The position numbers were made by a program, and so were the translations under genes. From positions 248,001-312,000 of the forward strand of contig DASYCE010000007.1 of the NCBI GenBank assembly GCA_036500345.1: a DNA stretch of 64,000 nucleotides. The letters run 5' to 3'. This DNA comes from Gemmatimonadales bacterium. Lineage in GTDB: Bacteria; Gemmatimonadota; Gemmatimonadetes; Gemmatimonadales; GWC2-71-9. Within the stretch, counting starts at the first letter, position 1; the number at the start of each line of letters is the position of its first letter. A model generated the notes under the pieces. The model saw only the letters and a list, made by a program, of their open reading frames with translations. It was not told where the DNA came from and ran no database searches. Below are positions 29,727 to 38,138 of this stretch, in pieces.

Positions 29727-31214
29727 ATGGTTGATCGAGTCGCTTTGACAATCGAGGTGGGAGTGTCGGGGTTTCTGGAATGGCAGATGATGCCGGCGGT
29801 CGCCGCCGGCCTGGAGCGGCTTGGCTGGCAGGCCGGCGATCCCGAGGTGCGTGACGCCGTCCCCGCCGCGCTCCGTGGCACCAACGTCGTGGCGGTCCTG
29901 CCGCCCTCGCCGGCGTGGGCCGTTCCCCTCGTCGGAGGGCTCGTCGGGCAGCCCGACAAGAGCGGGACGGTTCTGATGCTCGCCGGCCCAGCCCTCCTCG
30001 ACGAATGGGTCACCGCCGTCGGAGCGCTGATCGAGGGTACGCCGCTGCTCGTCGATGTCCTCCGGCCAGGCGCCTCGTCGCGACCACTCGCGCCAACACC
30101 CGACATCGTGATCGCCACACCGGCGACGGCGTTCGCGTTCCACGCCCAGTCCGCCCTTCGTCCCGAACAATTTCGCGCGATCGTGTTCGTCTGGCCGGAA
30201 AGCTGGAACGCCGACGAAGCGGTGAGCGCCATCCTCCAGGATTGTCCCCGCGACGCCCAACGGCTGATGATCACCAGCCGGTCCGACCAGACCAGCGCCG
30301 CCGACGGCGTCGTCGAACGGTATGCCCGCAAGGCGGTCGTCGTGCAATCACCCCGGCCGGCGATTGATACGAAGCCGCCGGCGCCGGTGCGCAGCGTGCC
30401 CGCATCGTGGAACGGGCGGGCGGCAGCGCTCGCCGCAATCGCCGACCGGATCACCGGCGATCCGGTGACGATCTGGACCGCCGATACACGGGACCAGTCG
30501 CTGATTCGCCGCGCGTTCGGGTCGCTTCCGGCGTCATGGCGCTTCGCGGCGCGAGACGTGCCCCGTGGCGGCGAGACGGTGTGCTACGACCTTCCTTCGG
30601 AGGGCCAGCTTGCGGCCCTGCGACAGGCCGGACCGGTCACGTTGCTGATGGCCCCCGGCACGGAGGCGTATGTGGAATCGATCGCACCGAGCCGTCAGCC
30701 GCTGCAGGCGACATCTCCGCTGCGTGCGGTGATCGACCGCGACGAATCGATTCGGAGCGACATCGCCGGGCGCATCGCCGCGGGTGCCGACGCCGGGGCG
30801 CTGTATGCGCTGGGTCCGCTCTTCGATCGCCACGATCCGCAGCTCGTCGCCGCCGCACTCTTCTCGATGTGGCAGCGAACCCGGGATTCGTCGGCCGGCA
30901 GCGGCGGCGGCAGCGCGCCGTCTCAGCCACCGACGGTGACGGCCGCGACGAGCGCCGCGAGCGGGGTCGCCAAGTTGTGGATCGGTGCCGGAAAGAAGGA
31001 CGAGGCGACGGTCGGGGATTTCGTCGCCATCCTGGTGCGCGAAGCAAAGATGGACCGCACCCAGATCGGTCGTATTGACCTGCGCGATACCTTTGCGCTG
31101 GTCGAAGTTCCGGCGGCGGATGCCGAGGCGATTGCCCAGCGTCTTGTGGGCGTCACCATCCGGAAGCGGAAGCTCTCGGCGCGGGTGGACCGCGGTCGGG
31201 GCGGCGGTCGTTAA
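29727..31214 (+). CDS. Degenerate DEAD-box-like protein with C-terminal DbpA RNA-binding domain
   Basis: 495 residues from the ATG at 29727 (a TTG 12 bases upstream is possible). The C-terminus (about 415-490: LWIGAGKKDEATVGDFVAIL, IGRIDLRDTFALVEVP, RKRKLSARVDRGRGGGR) is a DbpA-type RNA-recognition domain. The N-terminal two thirds keep the outline of a DEAD-box core (FLEWQMMPAVAAGLERLGW, PDIVIATPATAFAF, FRAIVFVWPESW) but lack its catalytic motifs. The Walker A position reads AVLPPSPAW, DEAD is replaced by WPES, SAT by ITS, and the Q-motif is gone. I infer an RNA-binding pseudo-helicase, perhaps acting in ribosome assembly or cold adaptation. Coding character is good, so it is not simply decaying. 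Confidence 0.75.
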   Translation: MVDRVALTIEVGVSGFLEWQMMPAVAAGLERLGWQAGDPEVRDAVPAALRGTNVVAVLPPSPAWAVPLVGGLVGQPDKSGTVLMLAGPALLDEWVTAVGALIEGTPLLVDVLRPGASSRPLAPTPDIVIATPATAFAFHAQSALRPEQFRAIVFVWPESWNADEAVSAILQDCPRDAQRLMITSRSDQTSAADGVVERYARKAVVVQSPRPAIDTKPPAPVRSVPASWNGRAAALAAIADRITGDPVTIWTADTRDQSLIRRAFGSLPASWRFAARDVPRGGETVCYDLPSEGQLAALRQAGPVTLLMAPGTEAYVESIAPSRQPLQATSPLRAVIDRDESIRSDIAGRIAAGADAGALYALGPLFDRHDPQLVAAALFSMWQRTRDSSAGSGGGSAPSQPPTVTAATSAASGVAKLWIGAGKKDEATVGDFVAILVREAKMDRTQIGRIDLRDTFALVEVPAADAEAIAQRLVGVTIRKRKLSARVDRGRGGGR

Positions 31215-31220
31215 ACGCCG

Positions 31221-31246
31221 ACGGGCCGCCCAGCGGGGCGGCCCGT
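31221..31246. terminator. Hairpin between the DbpA-domain gene and HU
   Basis: Perfect 10-bp stem ACGGGCCGCC-cagcgg-GGCGGCCCGT between two converging genes, 6 bases after one stop and 27 before the other. There is no T-run on either side. Its position fits a shared, bidirectional stop. Confidence 0.6.
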
Positions 31247-31272
31247 AAGTCCTGTGGAGACTGGCGAAACGC

Positions 31273-31563
31273 TTACTTGCCCTTGTTGACCAGATCCTTG
31301 AGACCCTTGCCCGGGCGGAACGCCGGGACCTTCGACGCCTTGATCTTGATGGTGGCGCCGGTCTGCGGATTGCGGCCTTCACGCGCGGCACGCTTGCGGA
31401 CTTCGAAATTCCCGAACCCGGTGATCGCGATGGCGCCGCCCTTCTTCAACTCCTTGGCGAGCAGACCTTCGGTCGAGAAGAAGAGGTCGACGATGTCGCC
31501 GGCATCTGCCTTCGAGGTTTCGCGGGCCTTCGCGACCGCCTCGATGAGCTCCATCTTGTTCAT
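31273..31563 (-). CDS. HU family DNA-binding protein
   Basis: 96-residue nucleoid protein. It opens with the classic MNKMELIEAVAKARETSKAD and has the signature GFGNFEVRKRAAREGRNPQT followed by GATIKIKASKVPAFRPGKGL; the beta-arm proline region is intact. HU dimers bend and compact DNA. The ATG at 31563 is set by family length and an AAGGAG site just upstream; a longer in-frame extension exists but is not protein-like. Its leader contains an inverted repeat CCAGTC/GACTGG (31604-31621) that could bind a regulator. CATATT in the divergent spacer, with TTGCGG 18 bases before it, may be the promoter. Confidence 0.95.
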   Translation of the reverse strand: MNKMELIEAVAKARETSKADAGDIVDLFFSTEGLLAKELKKGGAIAITGFGNFEVRKRAAREGRNPQTGATIKIKASKVPAFRPGKGLKDLVNKGK

Positions 31564-31737
31564 GAGTTGCTCCTTGGGTTTGACTGTGGGATCGGATCGC
31601 GGACCAGTCGGCCCGGACTGGCGACAATATGCGGTCCGCGTCCGCAAGTCCGCAAGATCCTTGACATTCCCGGGCGCGCGCCGCTGCATCCCGCACGGCT
31701 GGCGGATTCCCGGCGGGTACCCCTTGACGAAACGCCC

Positions 31738-32349
31738 ATGACCGTTCACCACCGTCCGGGCCGGATCGAAGTCGTCGCCGGCGTGATGTTCAGCGGCAAG
31801 AGCGAGGAATTGATCCGGCGCGTGCGACGCGCGCTGATCGCCAGGCACCGGGTGCGCGTCTTCAAGTCGCATCTCGACGAACGCTACGACGGCGTCTACC
31901 GGATTTCGAGCCACACCGGCATCTCGGTCGAGGCCGAGCCGATCGATCGTGCCGAGGAAATCCTGCGGGCGATTGCCGATCCCGACGTGGTCGATGTCGT
32001 CGCCGTGGATGAAACACAATTCCTCGACGTGGGTGTGGTCGAGGTCGCGACGCATCTCGCCGAACGCGGCGTTCGCGTGGTGCTGGCCGGGACCGACACC
32101 GATTTTCGCGGCGAACCGTTCGGCATGATGGGACACCTGATGGCCATCGCCGAAGAGGTCACCAAACTGCAGGCGATCTGCGTCGTGTGTGGCGATCTGG
32201 CGTGTCGCAACCAGCGGCTGGTCAATGGACGTCCCGCGAAGTGGGATTCACCGGTTGTCATGGTCGGTGGCAGCGAGAGCTACGAAGCGCGGTGCCGGCG
32301 CTGCTTCCAGATCCCACGCCACGACGAGGATCAGGTGGCGCTCCTCTGA
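31738..32349 (+). CDS. tdk: Thymidine kinase
   Basis: 203-residue type II thymidine kinase, phosphorylating thymidine to dTMP in salvage. The P-loop is GVMFSGKSEELIRR (about residues 15-28). Walker B-like VVAVDETQFLD and the lasso region GTDTDFRGEPFGMM follow, then a structural zinc site (CVVCGD and ARCRRCF). The ATG at 31738 is fixed by the N-terminal homology. The stop overlaps the coaE start by one base (TGATG). A TTGACA at 31661-31666 in the upstream spacer has only a poor -10. With the nucleoside phosphorylase at 6-7 kb it forms part of pyrimidine salvage. Confidence 0.93.
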   Translation: MTVHHRPGRIEVVAGVMFSGKSEELIRRVRRALIARHRVRVFKSHLDERYDGVYRISSHTGISVEAEPIDRAEEILRAIADPDVVDVVAVDETQFLDVGVVEVATHLAERGVRVVLAGTDTDFRGEPFGMMGHLMAIAEEVTKLQAICVVCGDLACRNQRLVNGRPAKWDSPVVMVGGSESYEARCRRCFQIPRHDEDQVALL

Positions 32350-32942
32350 TGCGCGTCCTCGCGCTCACCGGATCAGTGGCCGCCGGCAAATCCAGTGTTG
32401 GTGCGCTTTTCGAGGAGTGGGGCACACCGGTGCTGAGCGCCGATGCCGTCGTCCGCGATCTGCAACGGAGCGGTGAGCCGGTGTACGACGCGATCGTCTC
32501 GGCGTTCGGCACGGCGATCGTTGCCGCCAATGGCGAGCTCGATCGCGCGGCACTGCGCCGGCGTATTCTCGAGGATCCGGCGGCGCGTCACGCACTCGAA
32601 GCGATCGTGCATCCGGCGATCGAACCGCGGCGCCGCACGTGGCTTGATGCGGCGCGGGCCCGCGGCGAGCCACTCGTCGTCGCCGATATTCCGCTCCTCT
32701 TCGAAGTCGCCGACCCCGCAGCATACGACGGCGTGATCGTCGTCGACGCACCCGTCGCCGAGCGGCGACGGCGCCTGATTGACGACCGCGGACTCTCCCC
32801 GCGCGAAGCTGACCAGCTGCTCGACGCGCAACTTCCCGCCGCGGCGAAGCGCGCCCGGGCAACGTGGGTGATCGACAACGACTCGAGCCGCGACGTCCTG
32901 CGCGCGCGCGCGCGACACGTCTGGGACCAGCTGCCGCGGTGA
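32349..32942 (+). CDS. coaE: Dephospho-CoA kinase
   Basis: 197-residue P-loop kinase for the last step of CoA synthesis, adding the 3'-phosphate to dephospho-CoA. Walker A GSVAAGKSSV lies at residues 8-17. The family features LSADAVVRDL, GELDRAALRRRIL, the EAIVHPAI segment and VADIPLLFEV are present, as is the lid region RLIDDRGLSPREADQLLDAQ. It is preceded by tdk (1-base overlap) and followed by the lipoate ligase gene (GTGA overlap), so translation of the three is coupled. Confidence 0.93.
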   Translation: MRVLALTGSVAAGKSSVGALFEEWGTPVLSADAVVRDLQRSGEPVYDAIVSAFGTAIVAANGELDRAALRRRILEDPAARHALEAIVHPAIEPRRRTWLDAARARGEPLVVADIPLLFEVADPAAYDGVIVVDAPVAERRRRLIDDRGLSPREADQLLDAQLPAAAKRARATWVIDNDSSRDVLRARARHVWDQLPR

Positions 32943-33694
32943 CGTCGTTCATCTGGAACGACAACCGTTCGCGTCCGGCGTGGCAGCAGATGGCGATCGA
33001 CCGTGCGCTCGCGGCACGTGCCGTGGGCGACGGCGCAGTGGTGTTCCGGCTCTACCGGTGGAGCACCAGCAGCGTCTCGTTTGGCGCCAACGAACAGGCC
33101 TGCCGCACCTGGAACCGGCCGGCGCTCGACGACGCCGGAATCCCCTGCGTCCGCCGGCCGACCGGCGGGAGAGGCGTCTGGCACGACGCCGACGACCTGA
33201 CCTACGCGGTCACCGGACCGGCTGCGACCCTCGGCGGGCTCCGTCTCGCATATCGCGTGATTCACGAACAGCTCGCCGCGGCGCTTGCCGCGATCGGACT
33301 CGCCGCGACGATCGCGCCCCGGGCGCACCGGCCGACGCTCGCCCCGGGGAGCTGCTTCGACCTGGCCGTCGGCGGCGAGGTCCTTGTTGACGGCAGGAAA
33401 ACGATCGGCAGCGCCCAGGCGTTGATCGGTGGGGCGATCCTGCAGCACGGCGCCATCGCCCGCGCCGACCGGGGCGGCGCGCTGGCACGATTCCGGCTGC
33501 CATCCGGGTCGGTCGATCGATCACGGGAGGGGCGGAACCTCCCGGATCATGCGACCCTCGCCCGGGCGATCGTTGATCGCTGGTTTGACGAGGGGGGCTG
33601 CGAGATCCCCGGCGGACTCGTGGCGTGGGCCGAAGAAGCCAGCGCGTCGCACGCCGACCAGTTTCGCGATCCGTTGTGGACCTGGCGCCGCTGA
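32939..33694 (+). CDS. Lipoate-protein ligase A / octanoyltransferase family protein
   Basis: 251-residue BPL_LPL-fold protein. Landmarks are RLYRWSTSSVSFGANEQA, RRPTGGRGVWHDADDLTYAV and the lysine of VDGRKTIGSAQ (Lys154) that contacts the acyl-adenylate. The short length, without the C-terminal domain of E. coli LplA, is compatible with LipM-type octanoyltransferases as well as lipoate ligases. It would modify lipoyl domains, such as that of the E2 gene at 62.5 kb, and work with LipA at 59.5 kb. GTG start overlapping the coaE stop; the dpp operon follows after 23 bases. Confidence 0.82.
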   Translation: MTSFIWNDNRSRPAWQQMAIDRALAARAVGDGAVVFRLYRWSTSSVSFGANEQACRTWNRPALDDAGIPCVRRPTGGRGVWHDADDLTYAVTGPAATLGGLRLAYRVIHEQLAAALAAIGLAATIAPRAHRPTLAPGSCFDLAVGGEVLVDGRKTIGSAQALIGGAILQHGAIARADRGGALARFRLPSGSVDRSREGRNLPDHATLARAIVDRWFDEGGCEIPGGLVAWAEEASASHADQFRDPLWTWRR

Positions 33695-33717
33695 GCGCCG
33701 CATACCCCGAGGTCGTG

Positions 33718-35385
33718 ATGCCGGATTTCAACTCATTGCGCCGCCGTGGCACGCCCCGAGTGGCGTGTGGCGTGTTGATCCTTGCCACGATCGCCGCACC
33801 AGCCGCGATGGCACAGCGCCCGGCGACCAACCCCACCATCGTTTACGCCGTCGGCAAGGAGCCGACAATTCCGATTCCGCTCTTCACGCGGAATGAGCAA
33901 GCCAACGACGACGTTTCGGATCAGCTCTTTCTCCACCTGGTCGGCTACGGGCCCACCGGCAGCGTCAGCGGCGATCACGCCATGATCCCCGCCCTCGCCC
34001 GAAGCTGGCGGCGCGTCGATCCGCTGACGCTCGTCTTCGAGATCGATCCTCGCGCACGCTGGCAGGACGGTGCGCCGGTCACTGCACACGACGTCGTGTT
34101 CACCTGGCAGCTGGCGAACAATCCGGTGGTTGGCAGCGATCAGAGCCGGCTCGAACCAATCGCCGAGGTCGAGGCGACGGGCGACCGCAGCGTGCGGGTC
34201 CGCTTCAAGCGCGCTTCTGCGGAGCAGGTGTACACCTTCGGTTTCCTGATGCAGCCGCTCCCGTCGCATCTCCTCGAGCGCGTCGCCGCCGAGGGAATCA
34301 CTACTTCCGATTTCGCGCGCCGTCCCATTGGCGACGGCCCGTTTCGCTTCGGCCGCCGGGTGGCGGGACAGTTGCTCGAGCTCGACGCCGATTCGACCTT
34401 CTTTCTTGGCCGTCCCACGATTTCGCGCGTGATCTTCCGGTATGTCGAAGATGCCAACGCGCGGGTGACGCTCTTTCTCACCGGCGAAACCGACATTCTC
34501 GACGTGATCCCCGAGCCGGCGATGGCGCAGATCCGTACGCGCGCCGATGCCCGGCTGATCGCGGTGCCATCCAATGACCTGATCTCGTTCGTCTTCAACA
34601 CCCGGTCACCGGCCGACACCGCGCGACCGCATCCGATCTTCAATGATCCGCGCGTCCGCCAGGCGCTGACACTGGCGATCGATCGCACCACGATTGCGCG
34701 GTCGATCTTCGATCCCGGCGCGACCGCTCCCGACGCGGCGCAATCGGCGATCTGGAGCTGGATCACACCGGGCGTCGCGCCGCATCCCGCACCCGACGTG
34801 GCACGCGCGCGGGCACTCCTCGCGCAGGCCGGCTGGCGCGATGCCCGCGGTGACGGAGTGCTCGCCAAGGATGGCGTACCGCTCCACTTCTCGATCCTCT
34901 ATCCGTCGTCGAGCGCCATCCGCAACACCGCGGCACTGCAGGCGCAGCAGATGTGGCGTGCGATCGGCGCATCGGTCGATCTCGATCGCGTCGAAGGACC
35001 GGTCTTTGGCGCGCGGCTGCCAACCGGCCGATGGGACGTGATCGTCAATCGCGTGGGGGAAGATCCGACGCCAAGTTCGCTGGTGCAGAGCTGGTCGTGC
35101 AGTGCGGCCCACCGCGCCGGGTCGACGAACTACGCGCGCTGGTGCGATTCGACCTTCGACCGGCTGGTGACCACGGCAACCACGGCGAAGGACCAACCGG
35201 CGGCGTGGCGTGCAGTGCTGGCACGGATGGCGGAGGAGCGCCCCGCGATCTTCTTCGCCGCGTCGACGACGCCGATTGCAATTCAACGGCGCTACGACAA
35301 TGTGATCGTCTGGCCGTCGCGCACCTGGCTGTCGCTCTGGCAATGGCGCGTGCGACCCGCCGACGCGCTCCCGCGCGACCGCTGA
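33718..35385 (+). CDS. Peptide/dipeptide ABC transporter, periplasmic substrate-binding protein
   Basis: 555 residues of the SBP family 5 (DppA/OppA). A signal peptide ends near AAPAAMAQ (about residue 31); no lipobox cysteine is seen. Family stretches include LARSWRRVDPLTLVFEIDP, WQDGAPVTAHDVVFTWQLA, VRFKRASAEQVYTF, and the late PIFNDPRVRQALTLAIDRTT. It should bind oligopeptides or similar ligands for the permease encoded just downstream (1-base gap). I chose the ATG at 33718 because the signal peptide starts there and GAGG precedes it. The substrate cannot be read; nickel or sugars are also known for this family. Confidence 0.88.
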   Translation: MPDFNSLRRRGTPRVACGVLILATIAAPAAMAQRPATNPTIVYAVGKEPTIPIPLFTRNEQANDDVSDQLFLHLVGYGPTGSVSGDHAMIPALARSWRRVDPLTLVFEIDPRARWQDGAPVTAHDVVFTWQLANNPVVGSDQSRLEPIAEVEATGDRSVRVRFKRASAEQVYTFGFLMQPLPSHLLERVAAEGITTSDFARRPIGDGPFRFGRRVAGQLLELDADSTFFLGRPTISRVIFRYVEDANARVTLFLTGETDILDVIPEPAMAQIRTRADARLIAVPSNDLISFVFNTRSPADTARPHPIFNDPRVRQALTLAIDRTTIARSIFDPGATAPDAAQSAIWSWITPGVAPHPAPDVARARALLAQAGWRDARGDGVLAKDGVPLHFSILYPSSSAIRNTAALQAQQMWRAIGASVDLDRVEGPVFGARLPTGRWDVIVNRVGEDPTPSSLVQSWSCSAAHRAGSTNYARWCDSTFDRLVTTATTAKDQPAAWRAVLARMAEERPAIFFAASTTPIAIQRRYDNVIVWPSRTWLSLWQWRVRPADALPRDR

Positions 35386-35386
35386 C

Positions 35387-36358
35387 GTGATTCGCTGGAT
35401 CGCCGGCCGCGCCACCGAAGCCGCGCTCACCGCGGCGTTGGCGTTCGTGGTGCTCGTGATCCTTCTGCACCTCCTGCCGGGCGACCCGCTCACCGCGGTG
35501 CTGCGCGATCACCCGGCTGATCCGGCAGTTGTCGCTGCCCTGCGCCATCGCTGGGGGACCGACCGCACCATCTGGCAATCATTGATCGCCTTCGGCGGTG
35601 GCCTGCTCCACGGCGATCTCGGCGTGTCGGTCTCCGAGCAGCGCGACGTGTTGACGGTGATCGGCGAGCGGCTCCCCGCAACGTTGCTGCTCGCCGGGTT
35701 GACGTTGCTCGTCGACTTCACGATCGGGCTCGCCCTCGGCGTCTGGTCCGCGCTTCATCCCGAATCGATCCGGGCGCGACTGGTCGGCGCGCTCACTGTG
35801 ATCGGATACGCACTCCCCGCCTTCGTCATCGGCCTCGTGCTGGTGTGGATCTTCGCCGTCAAACTTGGATGGTTCCCGCCGAGCGGTGTGAGCGATCCGT
35901 TGTTGTCGCCATCGGCCGGAATCATGGCCGTCCTCGCCGACCGCGCTCGGCATATCGCGCTGCCGCTCGCCGCGCTGGTCATCGCCACGCTGGCGGTACC
36001 GCTTCGTCAGCAACGCACCAGCGCGCTCGCGACGGCAGGGCAACCGTGGGTGGCCGCGGCACGGGCGCGAGGCGTCCGGCCGGCGCTGGTCGCGTGGCGT
36101 CACTGCTGGCGCCCCGCGCTCACGCCGATCGTGACTCTGCTCGGGCTCTGGCTGCCGATGCTCGTTGCGGGGTCGGTCTTCGTCGAATCGGTCTTCGCGT
36201 GGCCGGGCGTCGGGCTCCTCCTGGCGCAGGCCACTGCGGAACGGGACATCCCGCTCGTCATGGCGACCGGGCTGGTGCTGATCTGCGTGATCCAGCTGGG
36301 ATCACTCCTCGCCGATTTCCTCTATCGCGTCGTCGATCCGGCGCAGCGCCCAGCGTGA
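35387..36358 (+). CDS. ABC transporter permease, DppB type
   Basis: 323 residues with about six membrane helices. The first (LTAALAFVVLVILLHLLPGDP) carries the DppB-typical LPGDP. The EAA-loop region that docks the ATPase reads ALATAGQPWVAAARARGVRP, a good match for the family. Later segments SVFVESVFAWPGVGLLL and the C-terminal DFLYRVVDPAQR are also typical. GTG start; the stop overlaps the next permease's GTG (GTGA). It is part of a five-gene importer with both ATPases present. Confidence 0.9.
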   Translation: MIRWIAGRATEAALTAALAFVVLVILLHLLPGDPLTAVLRDHPADPAVVAALRHRWGTDRTIWQSLIAFGGGLLHGDLGVSVSEQRDVLTVIGERLPATLLLAGLTLLVDFTIGLALGVWSALHPESIRARLVGALTVIGYALPAFVIGLVLVWIFAVKLGWFPPSGVSDPLLSPSAGIMAVLADRARHIALPLAALVIATLAVPLRQQRTSALATAGQPWVAAARARGVRPALVAWRHCWRPALTPIVTLLGLWLPMLVAGSVFVESVFAWPGVGLLLAQATAERDIPLVMATGLVLICVIQLGSLLADFLYRVVDPAQRPA

Positions 36359-37161
36359 CGCGCTCCGGAATGGTCGGACTGGCGCTCCTCGTGCTGTTGG
36401 CGTTTTTCGCGCTGCTCGGCCCGCTGGTCGCACCCGATCCCGCGCGTCAGTTTGACCTGATCAGCGCCACACTGCTCCACCCCTCCGCGGTGCACTGGCT
36501 GGGGACCGATCAGCTCTCCCGCGACATCTTCGCGCGGCTGGCCGGCGGAGCCCGGGTGTCGCTCACGATTGGCGTCGTCGCGGTCGCCGTCGCCGGCGTG
36601 ATCGGATCACTGCTGGGGCTGGCCGGCGGCGCGCTCCCCGGACTCGGAGGCCACATCGTGACGCGGTGCATCGACCTCGGCCTCTCGATCCCGCGCGTGG
36701 TGGTGCTCCTCGTGATCCTGGCCGGAATCGGCGACGTGCCGCCGCTGGTGCTCGGCGTTGTGCTCGGCATCACCGGCTGGCCGGCGGTCGCGCGTCTCGT
36801 GCGCGGCGAAACGCTGCGCCTCCGGCACGCCCTCTTCGTCGGCGCGGCCGAAGCACTGGGTGCCACGCCGGGGCGCGTCGTCTCTCGCGAGATCTTTCCC
36901 GGCACACTGCCGGCGGTCCTCGTCGCCAGCACCCTCGGCCTCGCCGATGCGATCCTCCTCGAGGCGGGCCTCTCGTTCATCGGCGTCGGAGTCCGGCCGC
37001 CGGCACCGTCGTGGGGGAGCATGATCTTCGAGGCACGGGACTACCTCGCATCAGCGCCGTGGCTGCTCATCGGCCCCTGCGTGGCCTTGGTGGTGGCGAC
37101 CTCCGCCGCCACATTGCTCGGCGACGCACTGCGCCAATCCCTGCAACCCGATTCCCGATGA
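36355..37161 (+). CDS. ABC transporter permease, DppC type
   Basis: 268 residues. The N-terminal helix (GLALLVLLAFFALLGPLVAP) is followed by the family motif HWLGTDQLSRDIFARLAGGA, then several helices. The EAA loop reads FVGAAEALGATPGRVVSREI, and near the end GLSFIGVGVRPPAPSWGSMI is the hallmark of DppC. Together with the DppB-type protein it makes the membrane channel. The GTG start overlaps the previous stop and the stop overlaps the following ATG (ATGA), so production is coupled throughout the operon. Confidence 0.9.
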   Translation: MTRSGMVGLALLVLLAFFALLGPLVAPDPARQFDLISATLLHPSAVHWLGTDQLSRDIFARLAGGARVSLTIGVVAVAVAGVIGSLLGLAGGALPGLGGHIVTRCIDLGLSIPRVVVLLVILAGIGDVPPLVLGVVLGITGWPAVARLVRGETLRLRHALFVGAAEALGATPGRVVSREIFPGTLPAVLVASTLGLADAILLEAGLSFIGVGVRPPAPSWGSMIFEARDYLASAPWLLIGPCVALVVATSAATLLGDALRQSLQPDSR

Positions 37162-38138
37162 CGCCGCTCCTCGAGGTGTCCGACCTGCACGTCACGTTTC
37201 CGCGGACCGGCGCTGCTGCGCTGGAGCCGGTGGACGACGTGTCGTTCACTATCGAGCGCGGCGAACTGGTCGCGCTGGTCGGCGAATCGGGGTGCGGCAA
37301 GACGCTGACGGGGCTCGCGCTGCCGCGTCTCCTCCCGCGCGGCGCCGAACTCGGTCCCCGGACATCGATCCGTCTCGGCGGAGATGAACTCACTGCGCTC
37401 GATGAACGCGCATTGCGCCACTACCGCGGCCGCCGGATCGGGATGGTCTTCCAGGATCCGATGACCTCCCTCAATCCGGTGATGCGCGTTGGCGATCAGG
37501 TCGCAGAAGCGATTCACGCGCACGAAAAGGTGTCGCGGCGGGATGCCCGCGCTCGGGTGCTCTCGCTTCTGACCGAAGTCGGGATCGCCGATCCGCAGTC
37601 GCGCATTGATGCCTTCCCGCACCAGATGAGCGGCGGAATGCGGCAGCGTGTCCTTATCGCGATGGCGCTGGCGGCGGGGCCCGAGCTCCTCATCGCCGAC
37701 GAACCGACCACTGCGCTCGACGTCACGGTGCAGGCGCAGATTCTCGAACTCCTCGACCGGTTGCGCCAGAACCACGGAATGGCGGTACTGCTGATCACCC
37801 ACGATCTCGGGATCGTGGCTGGCCGAGCCGATCGCGTACTGGTGATGTACGCCGGGCGTATCGTCGAGTCGGCGCCGACGGCGCAGCTCTTCGCGCATCC
37901 GGCGCACCCGTACACGCAGGGTCTGTTCGCCTCGATCCCGCGGCTCGACGCCGGCGCCACACGGCTCACGCCGATCCGCGGCAGCGTGCCCCGCCCCGAT
38001 CAATGGCCTCCGGGGTGCCGATTCAATCCTCGCTGCCCGGTGGCTATCCCGCGCTGCACCGTCGAACGTCCGCCGCTCGACGAAGTGGCACCTGGCCAGC
38101 GCGCCGCCTGCTGGGTTGCACTCGCGGAGTCACGATGA
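37158..38138 (+). CDS. ABC transporter ATP-binding protein, DppD type
   Basis: 326 residues. Walker A is GESGCGKTLT (about residue 41), Q-loop IGMVFQDPMTSLNPVM, signature MSGGMRQRVLIAMALA, Walker B LLIADEPTTALDVTVQAQIL and H-loop ITHDLGIVAG. The C-terminal oligopeptide-transporter extension contains the cysteine cluster CRFNPRCPVAIPRC, which in DppD-type subunits binds an iron-sulfur cluster or metal. Its place in the operon before the DppF-type ATPase is canonical. Start ATG overlaps the DppC stop. Confidence 0.92.
   Translation: MTPLLEVSDLHVTFPRTGAAALEPVDDVSFTIERGELVALVGESGCGKTLTGLALPRLLPRGAELGPRTSIRLGGDELTALDERALRHYRGRRIGMVFQDPMTSLNPVMRVGDQVAEAIHAHEKVSRRDARARVLSLLTEVGIADPQSRIDAFPHQMSGGMRQRVLIAMALAAGPELLIADEPTTALDVTVQAQILELLDRLRQNHGMAVLLITHDLGIVAGRADRVLVMYAGRIVESAPTAQLFAHPAHPYTQGLFASIPRLDAGATRLTPIRGSVPRPDQWPPGCRFNPRCPVAIPRCTVERPPLDEVAPGQRAACWVALAESR

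Noticed and set aside
31661-31689. TTGACA promoter for tdk
   Set aside because: The -35 is perfect, but the sequence 17 bases downstream (CTGCAT) is a poor -10, so I did not list it as a feature.
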